A DNA stretch of 64,000 bases from Winogradskyella pelagia (GCF_017581965.1 NZ_JAGEVF010000003.1:1-64000), one strand, 5' to 3'. Counted from the stretch's first letter, positions 42,779-52,294 are shown. Notes: generated by a model from the sequence alone, not told the origin. Numbers and translations: made by a program.

Positions 42779-44206
42779 ATGATGAAAAAGTTGAATTTAG
42801 TCCTAGCATTGGCATTGGTATTGGTTACAACGACCAGTTGCTTTGAAGATTTTGATGATAATGCCACACCAACTATTAATATAAACGATTTTGTTTGGAA
42901 GGCCATGAACGCTACCTATTTGTATAAATCCGAAATTCCGGATTTAGCAGATACCCGATTTAATACTGATGAAGAGTACTCTGAATACCTTAACTCTTTT
43001 TCCTCTCCTGAAGCTATTTTTGGATCCTTATTATATCTTCCTCAAACCGTTGACAAATTTAGTAGGATTTATGACAATTATTTCGATATCCTAAATGCAC
43101 AAGAAGGTACAACCCTAACCAAAGGATTTGAGTTCAATTTATATCTTGTCCCAGGAAGTGAAACAGAAATCTTTGGAGCCGTAACACTCGTTCTCAATAA
43201 TAGTGTTGCTGACAATGCAGGCTTGCAAAGAGGAATGATATTTAGGGCAGTTGACGGGGAACCTTTAACCTTGTCTAATAGAGTTAGCCTTCTCAGTCAA
43301 AACTCATATACTTTGAATTTTGCCGACTACGATACTAACGGAACAGAAGATATTATTGAGGATGATACTGTTATTCTCAATGGAGTGAGTTTAAACCTAA
43401 CTGGTGAGGTTTATACCGAAAATCCAGTACATATTGCTGAGACTATTAATGTTGAAGGCACACAAATTGGCTATTTGATGTACAATTCCTTTAATAACAA
43501 TTTTGATAGCCAGTTAAATAATGCATTCGCTGGATTTGCAGCTGATAATGTCAGTGAACTGGTCGTAGACTTAAGGTATAATGGTGGTGGCTCAGTACAG
43601 ACTGCGGTATATTTAGCAAGTATGATTACGGGACAGTTTCAAGGAGAAATCTTTTCAAAGTTGTTTTATAATGATAATCTGTCTGAAAATGACCGAGACT
43701 ATTTATTTGCTGTTTCAATAGAAGGCACAGGTATTATAAACAGTCTAAATTTAAACAAGGTTTATGTTTTAACAACTAATGCAAGAACGGCTTCTGCCAG
43801 TGAGCTTCTCATAAATAGTTTAAGACCTTATATTGATGTAGTGGTCATTGGAGAAAATACGGTTGGAAAAACACAAGCTTCTATTTTAATGTTTGATTCT
43901 CCTGGTCTGTTTACACCAGAAGATGCAGACCCTACTCATACATATGCGCTACAACCACTCGTCGCCAATTCCGTAAATGTAAATGAAGTAGCGGTCCCTT
44001 CAGATGGCTTAGCTCCAGATTTTTTCTTAAGGGAGGTTTCTTTTAAACTTGGAACCTTAGGAGACGTCAATGAACCTTTATTAGCTCAAGCTATCGCAGA
44101 TATTACAGGAGCTGGCATTCAACTATTTGATGATTATAGGCTTGAAAATTCAGTTACTATAAGTCCATTTCTTGGGCCAATTGAACAAAGTATGTTTATT
44201 GAGTAA
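42779..44206 (+). CDS. S41-family peptidase lipoprotein
   Basis: This 475-residue C-terminal-processing-type serine protease has the lipobox TTTSC near residue 21. It carries an N-terminal helical part (about 30-100), a PDZ-like domain (about 110-200; DNAGLQRGMIFRAVDGEPL) and the S41 catalytic core. In the core the Ser lies in ARTASASELLINSL (about residue 340) and the Lys in VVIGENTVGKTQAS (about 364). ELVVDLRYNGGGSV is the family's structural strand. The gene stands alone, 152 bp from the divergent sigma operon. The substrate is unknown. Confidence 0.9.
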   Translation: MMKKLNLVLALALVLVTTTSCFEDFDDNATPTININDFVWKAMNATYLYKSEIPDLADTRFNTDEEYSEYLNSFSSPEAIFGSLLYLPQTVDKFSRIYDNYFDILNAQEGTTLTKGFEFNLYLVPGSETEIFGAVTLVLNNSVADNAGLQRGMIFRAVDGEPLTLSNRVSLLSQNSYTLNFADYDTNGTEDIIEDDTVILNGVSLNLTGEVYTENPVHIAETINVEGTQIGYLMYNSFNNNFDSQLNNAFAGFAADNVSELVVDLRYNGGGSVQTAVYLASMITGQFQGEIFSKLFYNDNLSENDRDYLFAVSIEGTGIINSLNLNKVYVLTTNARTASASELLINSLRPYIDVVVIGENTVGKTQASILMFDSPGLFTPEDADPTHTYALQPLVANSVNVNEVAVPSDGLAPDFFLREVSFKLGTLGDVNEPLLAQAIADITGAGIQLFDDYRLENSVTISPFLGPIEQSMFIE

Positions 44207-44231
44207 AGAAAGTCTACAAAAGAGGTTTCTC

Positions 44232-46103
44232 TTACAGATTTAAATCAAATCCTAAACTTACATTTCTACCAAGAGTGGAATAACCTAAAATTTCAGTGTA
44301 ATTCTCATTAAGGATATTATCAAGGTTAATAAATACCTTCATTTTATCCTGTATGATTTTTTTTCTGAATTGCAGATTAAACAAAGAAAATGGCTTCAAT
44401 TCTACATTCGAGAAGTTCGAAAAATCAATATCTGTTCTGCTACCAACATATTGATACTGCAGTGATGCAAACATACTTTTTGAAAAACTAAACTCAATAA
44501 ATGCATTTGCTTTATGTTTAGGAACGCGAAGCCTTATACCGTCCTTAATTTCTGTAAAGGTATAATTGGCTGTAAGCGTAACATTTTTAAACGTCTGCCA
44601 TTCAGCTTCAAATTCTAATCCCTGAACTGTTGCGTCTTCCGTTGCGTTTTCGTAAGCTGTCGTGAAGATAATTGTGTTCTCTTCTACACGATTAAAATAG
44701 ACAGAACTAAGCCTAAGACCTCTGTTGTTATTATATTCTAAACCCCCTTCAAGAGTACGGTTTTCTTCTGGCTCTAAATTAGGATTAGGACCAAAGAAAC
44801 CAAAAAGCTGAGACAGATTTGGAGCAATAAATGATGTGGCATAAGATCCAAAAATCTTAGTATAACCTTCAGCATGTTTCAAAGCATAAGATGGATTAAG
44901 GTTATAAACAAATTGAGAACCGTAAGTACTGTGGTTATTTAAACGTAGTCCAGCGTTCATGGTTAATCCAAAATCAGAAATATAAACTAAATTAAGGTAG
45001 GGGTCAGTTGTAGTGAAACTTTCTTCTTTATTAAATTCACTTCTATAGTCGCCGTAGTTAAAACCCAAAATCGTATATAGTTCATCATCAATAGTGTATT
45101 TATTGAATGCGTCTACTACGAGGCTCTTAGCATTATTTTGGGTTGAATTGCCGGAGATAGTCTCCCGTGAAATGCCTGTAAAAGCTGCATTGATTTCAAA
45201 ACTGCCTCGGTTATAAGTAAATTTTGGAGAAATACCAACACGTGTTTGTTCAGAATTAAACTGGTCATCTGTATCCGCTAATGAAAAATTTGGTGGTGGG
45301 AAGCCATCAATTCCGGTTTTAAATCTGTCATAACTCGCATAAGCTGTTATCTTAAAATGATTGTTAAGGGTATATCCCAATTTCATATTGGTGTTGTACC
45401 TAGAAAAAGGGTCGACCTCAGGATTTTCTGATTGGGCAGCAGAGAGTCCATCACTAAATTGATTACCAAAACTCGCTAGGTAACTAAATTTATCTAAAGT
45501 GCCATTAACGGAAACACTATTGGTAAAACTCTGCACATTGTAGTTTTGGTTATCTTGGGTCTGATTGGTTCCAATAACACTCAAAAAACTACCAGAGATA
45601 GTATCATTAGAAGCCTTTTTGGTTGTAATATTTATAACAGCTGCAGCTGCAGAATTACCATATAATGTACTGGCCGCTCCTTTGATAATTTCGATAGATT
45701 CAATAGTGTTTAAATTTAATAGTCTCAAGTCAAAATCATTGCTAACCAATGACGGGTCATTCACCTGTAGGCCGTCAATCAGAACTAATACCTGTCGATT
45801 ATTTCCGCCTCTAACAAAGTAACCTAGATTCTGTCCAGCGACGCTTCGAGACCCATTAATTTCAATACCACTCTTGGTATTGATTAATTGAGCTACACTT
45901 CTGCCCTGATTTTTTTCAATTTCTGACTTAGAAATTTTAATCACGGTTTTACCTGAGTTTTCTCGTTTGAGTTCAAATCTAGAGTCCGAAACCACGACTT
46001 CTTGCAGATTCTGAACCTTTAGAGCTTCTGATTTTTTCTGGGAGTACCCAATGGAGAGCATACCTATACTTAGGATGCCACAAAACAATGATGTCTTGCT
46101 CAT
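44232..46103 (-). CDS. btuB: TonB-dependent outer-membrane receptor, probably for cobalamin
   Basis: This 623-residue TonB-dependent receptor has a signal peptide (about 1-21), a TonB-box-like region before LQEVVVSDSRFELKRENSG and a plug domain (about 45-160; VAQLINTKSGIEI, VLVLIDGLQVND, IESIEIIKGAASTLYG). A 22-strand barrel follows, ending in a typical aromatic C terminus (LGRNVSLGFDLNL). A cobalamin riboswitch lies directly upstream, and genes for a BtuFCD-type ABC importer start on the other strand. Together these identify vitamin B12 or a related corrinoid as the substrate. Confidence 0.9.
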   Translation of the reverse strand: MSKTSLFCGILSIGMLSIGYSQKKSEALKVQNLQEVVVSDSRFELKRENSGKTVIKISKSEIEKNQGRSVAQLINTKSGIEINGSRSVAGQNLGYFVRGGNNRQVLVLIDGLQVNDPSLVSNDFDLRLLNLNTIESIEIIKGAASTLYGNSAAAAVINITTKKASNDTISGSFLSVIGTNQTQDNQNYNVQSFTNSVSVNGTLDKFSYLASFGNQFSDGLSAAQSENPEVDPFSRYNTNMKLGYTLNNHFKITAYASYDRFKTGIDGFPPPNFSLADTDDQFNSEQTRVGISPKFTYNRGSFEINAAFTGISRETISGNSTQNNAKSLVVDAFNKYTIDDELYTILGFNYGDYRSEFNKEESFTTTDPYLNLVYISDFGLTMNAGLRLNNHSTYGSQFVYNLNPSYALKHAEGYTKIFGSYATSFIAPNLSQLFGFFGPNPNLEPEENRTLEGGLEYNNNRGLRLSSVYFNRVEENTIIFTTAYENATEDATVQGLEFEAEWQTFKNVTLTANYTFTEIKDGIRLRVPKHKANAFIEFSFSKSMFASLQYQYVGSRTDIDFSNFSNVELKPFSLFNLQFRKKIIQDKMKVFINLDNILNENYTEILGYSTLGRNVSLGFDLNL

Positions 46104-46184
46104 TCTTTTAATTAATTGTTCGAGAACATACAGCGAACTATACGTAAACTTTTATCCCGAAAGTTTGACTTATATGTTGAAATT

Positions 46185-46345
46185 GGCAGGTCTCCTGACT
46201 TGCGTCTTGCTATTGGTCTTCCCAGATTGTTATCCAGTGACTTTGAAGGTAATAACAAGCGTTTTAGCTTACAGTTGCGGGAACAGTTCTGGATTCTCAC
46301 CAGATTCCCTTTTAATCCAAAATGCTAATGCATTATGGAACCAGA
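46185..46345 (-). ncRNA. Cobalamin (B12) riboswitch
   Basis: Read on the minus strand, the conserved core is present in order: AAAGGGAA then CTGGTGAGAATCCAG, CCCGCAACTGTAA, a variable arm with CACTGG, GGGAAG and the B12-box GTCAGGAGACCTGCC (46185-46199). The 3' end is 82 bp before the TonB receptor ATG. Binding of adenosylcobalamin should lower receptor expression. I see no T-run terminator in the platform, so control of translation is more likely. The 5' boundary is approximate. Confidence 0.95.
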
Positions 46346-46391
46346 TTTCGTCGCGAAATTAATTTAAATAAATTAAAAAGAAGATAAACTA

Positions 46392-46502
46392 TTAATCCTT
46401 TTTCTTTTGCAGTTTGTAAATCAAATAGATAAATCCTACTAAAAAATGAAGCAAGATGATTCCTGCAACAATATATAATGTTAAATTTGAATCGGCTCTC
46501 AT
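46392..46502 (-). CDS. Single-helix membrane micro-protein (36 residues) in the B12 locus
   Basis: A minus-strand ORF runs from ATG at 46502 to TAA at 46392. The product is MRADSNLTLYIVAG followed by a hydrophobic segment (about residues 8-29) and the basic tail KLQKKKD, an ideal N-out/C-in single-pass protein. A possible -7 element (TATTTTTA, minus strand, 46517-46524) lies 14 bp upstream. It sits between the B12 riboswitch and the BtuF-like gene, on the strand of the receptor. It is not recognised; it may be a subunit or regulator of the uptake system, or unrelated. Confidence 0.55.
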   Translation of the reverse strand: MRADSNLTLYIVAGIILLHFLVGFIYLIYKLQKKKD

Positions 46503-46562
46503 AGAAAGATTTTCATTAAAAATAAATCTAATCGTTGAAGCTTATTGTTACTAAGGTTACAT

Positions 46563-47702
46563 ATGACACTTTATAGAATTTTAGTCTTGCTGCTTCTTTT
46601 GTCTTCTTGCCGTAATGAAGCGTCTAAATCATTAGAAAAAGGTGCTGAAGGCATTGCGAGCACACTTAAATATGCCGAAGGATTTTCAGTTGCATATTTT
46701 AAAAATTATAAGGTTATAACAGTTTCTAGACCATGGCCAGATGCGAAAAAAAAATATCAATATGTTATACTAAATGAAGGGTATATCGCAGAAAAACTAA
46801 GCAATGAATCTTTTGATGCTGTTATAGAAAGTAATGTAAATGACATAGTAGTAACCTCAACAACACACATCCCACATTTAGAACTACTTGAAGCAGAAGA
46901 AACGCTTGTGGGCTTTCCTGGCACTGATTATATTTCTTCAGATAAAACAAGAGCTCTGATTTCTAATGGACAAGTTCGCGAATTGGGGAAAAATGAAAGT
47001 ATTAATACCGAGGTACTTCTAGACATAAACCCTGATGTTGTTGTTGGATTTGGCGTAGAAAGTGTAAACAAGGCCTTTGAAACCATTAAAAAGGCCGGTA
47101 TACCTGTTATTTATAATGGTGATTGGGTAGAATCTTCTCCTTTAGCCAAAGCCGAATGGATTAAGTTTTTTGGTGTTTTATTCAACAAGGAAAAAAAAGC
47201 GGATTCCATATTTAATCGCATTGAAAAAAACTATTTAGAAGCCAAAGACCTAGCTAAAGAAGCGAAATATCGACCTACAGTCCTCAGCGGTGCCATGCAC
47301 AAGGATGTATGGTATCTGCCCAATGGCGCTAGTCCAGAAGCACAGTTTATAAAGGATGCTAATGCAAACTATTTATGGGCTGACACCAATGGAAACGGGA
47401 GTTTGGCCTTAAGTTTTGAAATCGTCTATGACAAGGCCAAGACCGCCGATCTCTGGTTAAGTCCTTCTTACTATACATCTCTTAATCAACTCAAGGAAGC
47501 CAGTAGCTTATATACTAATTTTGAAGCTTATAAAGAGCAGGCGGTTTTTAGTTTTTCGGGAACAATAGGTAAAACAGGAGGCGTATTATACTATGAAATC
47601 GGCACGGCAAGACCAGATTTAGTATTAAAGGATATCATTAAAGTTTGTCACCCGGAATTATTAGAGGATTATCAAACCTCGTTTTTTAAACAACTTAAAT
47701 AA
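46563..47702 (+). CDS. btuF: BtuF-like substrate-binding lipoprotein of a B12/siderophore ABC importer
   Basis: This 379-residue lipoprotein has the signal MTLYRILVLLLLLSSC (lipobox LSSC). The start at 46563 is chosen because an upstream TTG at 46545 adds residues before a complete signal. The two-lobed, helix-backboned FecB/BtuF fold is visible: SRPWPDAKKKYQYV in lobe 1, VTSTTHIPHLELL, LDINPDVVVGFG, then IPVIYNGDWVESSPLAKAEWIKFFG. The receptor's riboswitch across the divergent region supports cobalamin as the ligand over iron-siderophores. The permease gene follows immediately. Confidence 0.85.
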   Translation: MTLYRILVLLLLLSSCRNEASKSLEKGAEGIASTLKYAEGFSVAYFKNYKVITVSRPWPDAKKKYQYVILNEGYIAEKLSNESFDAVIESNVNDIVVTSTTHIPHLELLEAEETLVGFPGTDYISSDKTRALISNGQVRELGKNESINTEVLLDINPDVVVGFGVESVNKAFETIKKAGIPVIYNGDWVESSPLAKAEWIKFFGVLFNKEKKADSIFNRIEKNYLEAKDLAKEAKYRPTVLSGAMHKDVWYLPNGASPEAQFIKDANANYLWADTNGNGSLALSFEIVYDKAKTADLWLSPSYYTSLNQLKEASSLYTNFEAYKEQAVFSFSGTIGKTGGVLYYEIGTARPDLVLKDIIKVCHPELLEDYQTSFFKQLK

Positions 47703-48731
47703 TTGATTAAAGAATCCTCATATCGTTTACAATTTGCATTGATGGCTTTAGCGGTTCTGGTCTGCTTTATCATTAATATAAGTTTTGGTTCATTGAGTAT
47801 ACCTTTGAAAAGTATTTTTTCAAGTTTGGCCGGAAATGAAGCTAATTCTACTTGGAGTGTTATTGTTACGGATTATAGATTACCTAAGGCAATAACTGCA
47901 ATTTTAGTTGGCTCTGGTTTAGGTATTTCGGGTTTACTTATGCAAACCCTTTTTAAAAACCCACTAGCAGGTCCTTTTGTTTTGGGTATTAGCTCTGGTG
48001 CAAGCCTTGGTGTGGCGTTAATAATATTAGGTTCTGGCCTTTTTGGAGGTGTTTTAGCAGCTGCCTTAGTGTCCAAATGGAGTATTGTAATAGCTGCTAG
48101 TTCAGGAAGTTTCTTGGTTCTTTTGGCGGTTTTAGCCGTATCTAGCAATGTAAGAGATACCATGGCCATTTTAATCATTGGGTTAATGTTTGGAAGCATT
48201 ACCGCTGCCGTAGTAAGTGTCCTTTCTTATTTTAGCTCAGCCGAACAATTACAGCAATACGTTTTTTGGGGATTCGGTAGTCTAAGTAATTTATCTTGGA
48301 GTGAAGTTTCAATTTTCTTCACAATTTATGGTATTGGACTCGTCTTGAGCATTTCCTCCATAAAAGCTCTGAATAGTTTACTTCTGGGAGATAATTATGC
48401 TAAAAGCCTAGGATTAAACCTTAAGCAAAGTAGATTTGTAATTATTATAGCCACAAGTCTTATTGCTGGCACAATAACAGCTTTTGCCGGTCCAATCGCA
48501 TTTATAGGGTTGGCAATTCCGCATTTAACACGGCAAATATTTAGAACTTCTAATCACAAAATATTGGTTCCGGCAGTATTTTTAATGGGAGCCATCGTAA
48601 TGTTACTTTGCGATAGTATTGCCCAAGTTCCTGGAACTGATTACACCTTACCTATAAATGCCATAACAGCTTTGGTTGGTGCACCTGTAGTAATTTGGCT
48701 ACTGGTTAGACAAAGAAAGATGATGTTTTAA
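47703..48731 (+). CDS. btuC: BtuC-like ABC importer permease (FecCD family)
   Basis: This 342-residue inner-membrane permease has about ten helices and the FecCD signatures: GLGISGLLMQTLFKNPLAGPFVLG near 75-98, and near 265-280 GPIAFIGLAIPHLTRQIF, the cytoplasmic loop that contacts the ATPase. The start codon is TTG at 47703, directly after the stop of the BtuF-like gene; no ATG fits before the first helix. It shares one base with the start of the ATPase gene, so the three are one operon. Confidence 0.9.
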   Translation: MIKESSYRLQFALMALAVLVCFIINISFGSLSIPLKSIFSSLAGNEANSTWSVIVTDYRLPKAITAILVGSGLGISGLLMQTLFKNPLAGPFVLGISSGASLGVALIILGSGLFGGVLAAALVSKWSIVIAASSGSFLVLLAVLAVSSNVRDTMAILIIGLMFGSITAAVVSVLSYFSSAEQLQQYVFWGFGSLSNLSWSEVSIFFTIYGIGLVLSISSIKALNSLLLGDNYAKSLGLNLKQSRFVIIIATSLIAGTITAFAGPIAFIGLAIPHLTRQIFRTSNHKILVPAVFLMGAIVMLLCDSIAQVPGTDYTLPINAITALVGAPVVIWLLVRQRKMMF

Positions 48732-49525
48732 TGAGAGTGAGTAATTCAAATAGTATTTTAGAAGTCAAAGACTTGTCAATAGGATATAAGTCCAAAAGAG
48801 AGGTTACGATTATTGCTTCTAACATTAATTTTCAGCTGGAGAAAGGCCAACTTATTGGGCTTGTTGGAGCTAATGGTATTGGAAAGTCTACCTTATTACG
48901 AACCTTAATCAAAATACAGCCACCTTTAAATGGCGAAATTCGTTTAAACGGAAACCCGCTTCAAGACACCTCATCCATAGCTTTAGCGCAACAATTAAGC
49001 ATTGTTTTGACGGAGCAATTGGTTTCTAAAAATCTTACGGTTTATGATTTGATTGCTTTAGGCAGATATCCTTACACCAACTGGATTGGCAAACTACAAC
49101 CTAATGATATTGATACTATTGATAAAGCCATTGACATGGTTAAAATCAATGAACTAAAACACCGTAAATGCTACGAATTAAGTGATGGACAACTACAGAA
49201 AGTTATGATAGCTAGAGCATTAGCGCAAGATACTGATATCATTATATTAGATGAGCCCACCACACACTTAGATATGTACCATAAGGCCTATATCCTTAAG
49301 TTACTGCAACGATTAACAAAAGAAACCCAAAAAACCATTTTATTCTCATCTCATGAAATTGAATTGGCTATTCAGCTTTGTGATGAAATGATAGTTATGC
49401 AGAAAAATGAGGTTGTACACGACCAACCGTGTAATTTAATTTCGGATGAGGTGTTTGAAGCTTTATTTCCAAATGATTTAATTTCCTTCGACAAATCTAC
49501 AGGTAGCTTTAGAGTAACCAAATAA
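48731..49525 (+). CDS. btuD: BtuD-like ABC importer ATP-binding protein
   Basis: This 264-residue ATPase has Walker A GANGIGKSTLLR, a Q-loop region, the signature LSDGQLQKVMIARALAQDTD, Walker B IIILDEPTTHLD and the switch His (LFSSHEIE). The variant signature SDGQ in place of SGGQ is common in this subfamily. It powers the BtuC-like permease and is the last gene of the BtuF-C-D unit (TAATG overlap with btuC). Confidence 0.92.
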   Translation: MRVSNSNSILEVKDLSIGYKSKREVTIIASNINFQLEKGQLIGLVGANGIGKSTLLRTLIKIQPPLNGEIRLNGNPLQDTSSIALAQQLSIVLTEQLVSKNLTVYDLIALGRYPYTNWIGKLQPNDIDTIDKAIDMVKINELKHRKCYELSDGQLQKVMIARALAQDTDIIILDEPTTHLDMYHKAYILKLLQRLTKETQKTILFSSHEIELAIQLCDEMIVMQKNEVVHDQPCNLISDEVFEALFPNDLISFDKSTGSFRVTK

Positions 49526-49572
49526 TTCTGTATTCTTTAAATTGTTTTTTTACTGATTTAAACATTAAAATT

Positions 49573-49580
49573 TATCTTTG
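49573..49580 (+). promoter_or_regulatory. -7 element of rmuC
   Basis: TATCTTTG, a consensus match, lies 20 bp before the ATG at 49601. Confidence 0.5.
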
Positions 49581-49600
49581 ATAAAACGACAAATTGAAAC

Positions 49601-50920
49601 ATGAGCGATACCCTCATTCTTTTTATAACTATAATTGTTTCTGCCGGAATTGGAGCATTCATTGGATTAAAATTTGCCCAGCTTAAGAGTAAAGCTGACG
49701 AAAGTACCATGGAAGAACGTCAACTCCAACTTAACAATACTATTAGTCAACTAAACGAGAATATCAATAAAGTTGAAACTGAACGAGAGCAGATTAGACA
49801 AGATAAAGAGTTCTTAAATTCTGAATTATCACGTCGTAATGCAGAACTAGAAAATCTTCAACAACACAACCTAAAACGCGATGAAGAGTTAGCCAAGCAG
49901 CAAGAACAGTTAAGAAAGGATTTTGAACTCATGGCATCAAAAATTCTTGATGAAAAATCTGAGAAATTCACGCTTCAGAATAAAGAGAATATTAAGAACA
50001 TTTTAAATCCATTAGAAGAAAAAATAAAAACCTTTGAAAAGAAGGTTGAGGATACCCAAAAAGAAAATATTAGCATGCACTCTGCCTTAAAGCAGCAGCT
50101 TTTAGGTTTAAAGGACCTCAATCAACAAATGGCTAAAGAGGCTACTAACCTCACCAAAGCATTAAAAGGCGATAGCAAGACCCAAGGAAATTGGGGTGAA
50201 TTGGTATTAGAAAGGGTATTGGAGAAATCTGGACTAGAAAAAGACCGCGAGTATTTTGTACAACAAAACTTTCAAAGGGAAGATGGCTCTAGAGTGATGC
50301 CAGACGTGGTTTTGCATCTGCCAGATTCAAAGAAAATGATTATCGACTCCAAAGTCTCCTTAACAGATTATGAGCGTTTGGTCAACGCAGATGATGAAGA
50401 ACGCCTAATACATTTAAAGGCTCATGTAAATTCAATTAAAAAACATGTGGATCAGTTATCTGCTAAAAACTATCAAGACCTGTACGATATAGAATCACCA
50501 GATTTTGTCTTGATGTTTATCCCTATTGAGCCAGCATTCGCAGTTGCTATAAATGAAGATAATACGCTCTATAATAAAGCCTTTGAACAAAATATTGTTA
50601 TCGTAACACCGTCTACCCTTTTAGCTACGCTACGGACTATTGATACTATGTGGAACAACGAGAAACAACAACAAAATGCTATTGAAATTGCAAAACAAGC
50701 CGGAGCACTATATGATAAGTTTGAAGGATTGGTGAACGATTTGACAGGAGTAGGCAAAAAAATCGATGCCGCTAAAACAGACTACTCTTCTGCAATGAAC
50801 AAATTAGTTGAAGGAAAAGGCAATCTAATTTCTCGTGTTGAAAAGATTAAAAAAATGGGTGCTAAAGCTAAAAAATCACTTCCTGAAAATATCATAAAAC
50901 GAGCGACTGAAGATGACTGA
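49601..50920 (+). CDS. rmuC: DNA recombination protein RmuC homologue
   Basis: This 439-residue protein has one N-terminal membrane helix (about 4-24), a long coiled coil (about 30-195) and the RmuC nuclease-like core (about 200-400): SKTQGNWGELVLERVLEKSGL, MPDVVLHLPDSKKMIIDSKVSL and FVLMFIPIEPAF. The D-(x)n-DSK pattern matches the restriction-endonuclease-like fold of the family. It is thought to limit DNA inversions or rearrangements. The thioesterase gene follows 14 bp later. Confidence 0.92.
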   Translation: MSDTLILFITIIVSAGIGAFIGLKFAQLKSKADESTMEERQLQLNNTISQLNENINKVETEREQIRQDKEFLNSELSRRNAELENLQQHNLKRDEELAKQQEQLRKDFELMASKILDEKSEKFTLQNKENIKNILNPLEEKIKTFEKKVEDTQKENISMHSALKQQLLGLKDLNQQMAKEATNLTKALKGDSKTQGNWGELVLERVLEKSGLEKDREYFVQQNFQREDGSRVMPDVVLHLPDSKKMIIDSKVSLTDYERLVNADDEERLIHLKAHVNSIKKHVDQLSAKNYQDLYDIESPDFVLMFIPIEPAFAVAINEDNTLYNKAFEQNIVIVTPSTLLATLRTIDTMWNNEKQQQNAIEIAKQAGALYDKFEGLVNDLTGVGKKIDAAKTDYSSAMNKLVEGKGNLISRVEKIKKMGAKAKKSLPENIIKRATEDD

Positions 50921-50934
50921 TAAATCCAATTCGT

Positions 50935-51471
50935 ATGTTTAAAACCGTTGAAGAATCAAGAGTAGAAATATCACAGCTCATGCTGCCTTCCTTTACTAAT
51001 TTTGGTGGTAAGATTCACGGTGGCTATATTTTAGGCTTAATGGATCAGATTGCCTTTTCTTGTGCTTCTAAACATTCGCAAGGGTATTGTGTTACCGCTT
51101 CAGTAGATAAGGTCAATTTCTTAAATCCCATAGAAGTAGGTGAGCTTGTAACCATGAAGGCTTCAATAAATTACGTTGGTACCTCGTCCATGGTGGTTGG
51201 CATTCGCGTTATATCCGAAAACATTAGAACAGGCAAAACCAAACATTGTAATTCATCCTATTTCACTATGGTAGCACTTGATGACTCCGGAAAAACCATT
51301 AAGGTGCCTGGCTTAAAACTTAAAACCAAAATAGATGCCAAGCGCTTTATAAAGGCCATAAAACGAAGAGAAAGTGAATCAGAAAAAAATAAAACCTTAA
51401 GCTTAGTCTATAAAAATGTAGACAACTATTTAGATGAACTCAAAAACTACAGAGTCCAAATTGATTTCTAA
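50935..51471 (+). CDS. Acyl-CoA thioesterase, hotdog fold
   Basis: This 178-residue enzyme hydrolyses acyl-CoA to the free acid and CoA. It has the hotdog helix (NFGGKIHGGYILGLMDQIAFSCA, in which the Asp of MDQ is the likely catalytic acid) and the strand block YCVTASVDKVNFLNPIEVGELV, typical of the YciA/BACH-type family. Chain-length preference is unknown. It follows rmuC closely and is probably read from the same promoter; a link in function is not evident. Confidence 0.88.
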   Translation: MFKTVEESRVEISQLMLPSFTNFGGKIHGGYILGLMDQIAFSCASKHSQGYCVTASVDKVNFLNPIEVGELVTMKASINYVGTSSMVVGIRVISENIRTGKTKHCNSSYFTMVALDDSGKTIKVPGLKLKTKIDAKRFIKAIKRRESESEKNKTLSLVYKNVDNYLDELKNYRVQIDF

Positions 51472-51480
51472 ATAAAAAAA

Positions 51481-51502
51481 GCCTTTTCAAAACTGAAAAG
51501 GC
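51481..51502. terminator. Bidirectional terminator between the thioesterase and DOMON genes
   Basis: GCCTTTTCA and TGAAAAGGC form a perfect 9-bp stem with a 4-nt loop. A T7 run follows on the minus strand; the plus strand has only a weak T-rich tail. Confidence 0.8.
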
Positions 51503-51532
51503 CATTAGCTTTTATAATATAGATTATAAGTC

Positions 51533-52294
51533 TTACTGTTTTATAAATCGTTTGGTTTGGGTAGACTGCCCATCGGTAACTTTAACAAGATAAATTCCGC
51601 TTTTCCAGTTAGAGACATCAACCAAAGATTCTAATTGAGTAATTACACCCTGGTAAATTTTCTTTCCTAAAACATCATAAACCGTTAAACTCATGTCCGA
51701 TTTAACACTCGGTATTCTTAGTTTCAAACTACTTCTAGCTGGATTTGGTGATATTACGAATTTAGGCAATTCAAACTCATCTTGGGAAAGCGTTAAGGAT
51801 TCTGTTGTCATCCCTCTATTTTGAGCATGCCAAGCAAGCACAAAATCATCAAATCTTGAATAGGCCCATACAAGGTTAATTGATGTATCTGATGTTCTGA
51901 ATACATAATCGTTAGCATCTCCTGTATCTCTAGCACGTGTTGCAATCAATGTTCTTATACCAGAATTTACGGTGTTTGAACTCACACTCCAATCTTGACT
52001 AGAATCTAAATCTGGAACAGAACCAATACCAATGAAATTCCTATCGGTTAATGTTGTTCCATCAAATATTACCACATCCTTACCAGCTGTCATAGAAGCG
52101 GCGTCAAAGCCTATTCCAAGCCATCTAGTTTCTGGCCCAACTAATGTTAATGTGACTTGAGCATCTGTTATATCTAATTGAGCACTATAGACAATTGACC
52201 CGTCGTTAGAAAGCTCAATTAAACCAGTTGTACTGACTTGAGCAGCACCAATAAAAGAGAAAAGCACAAGTAGAAAAATAGTAATTTTTTTCAT
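51533..52294 (-). CDS. DOMON-domain protein with T9SS type A sorting domain
   Basis: This 253-residue secreted protein has a signal peptide (about 1-18), a DOMON-like beta-sandwich (about 20-165: VTLTLVGPETRWLGIGFDAASM, GKDVVIFDGT, then VWAYSRFDDFVLAWHAQNRG) and a type A sorting domain (about 180-253, beginning PKFVISPNPARSSLKLRI). DOMON domains bind haem or sugars; a Met and a His that could be ligands are present, but I cannot prove haem binding. It follows the ankyrin gene by 11 bp and ends in a shared terminator. Confidence 0.8.
   Translation of the reverse strand: MKKITIFLLVLFSFIGAAQVSTTGLIELSNDGSIVYSAQLDITDAQVTLTLVGPETRWLGIGFDAASMTAGKDVVIFDGTTLTDRNFIGIGSVPDLDSSQDWSVSSNTVNSGIRTLIATRARDTGDANDYVFRTSDTSINLVWAYSRFDDFVLAWHAQNRGMTTESLTLSQDEFELPKFVISPNPARSSLKLRIPSVKSDMSLTVYDVLGKKIYQGVITQLESLVDVSNWKSGIYLVKVTDGQSTQTKRFIKQ

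Noticed and set aside
44207-44231. Short hairpin AAGAG-GTTT-CTCTT between the S41 and TonB receptor genes
   Set aside because: The 5-bp stem with no T-run is too weak to call a terminator.
46051-46362. Three overlapping frames of 62-103 residues across the receptor leader
   Set aside because: They lie on the B12 riboswitch, whose RNA conservation explains the openness; none has a sensible promoter or protein family.
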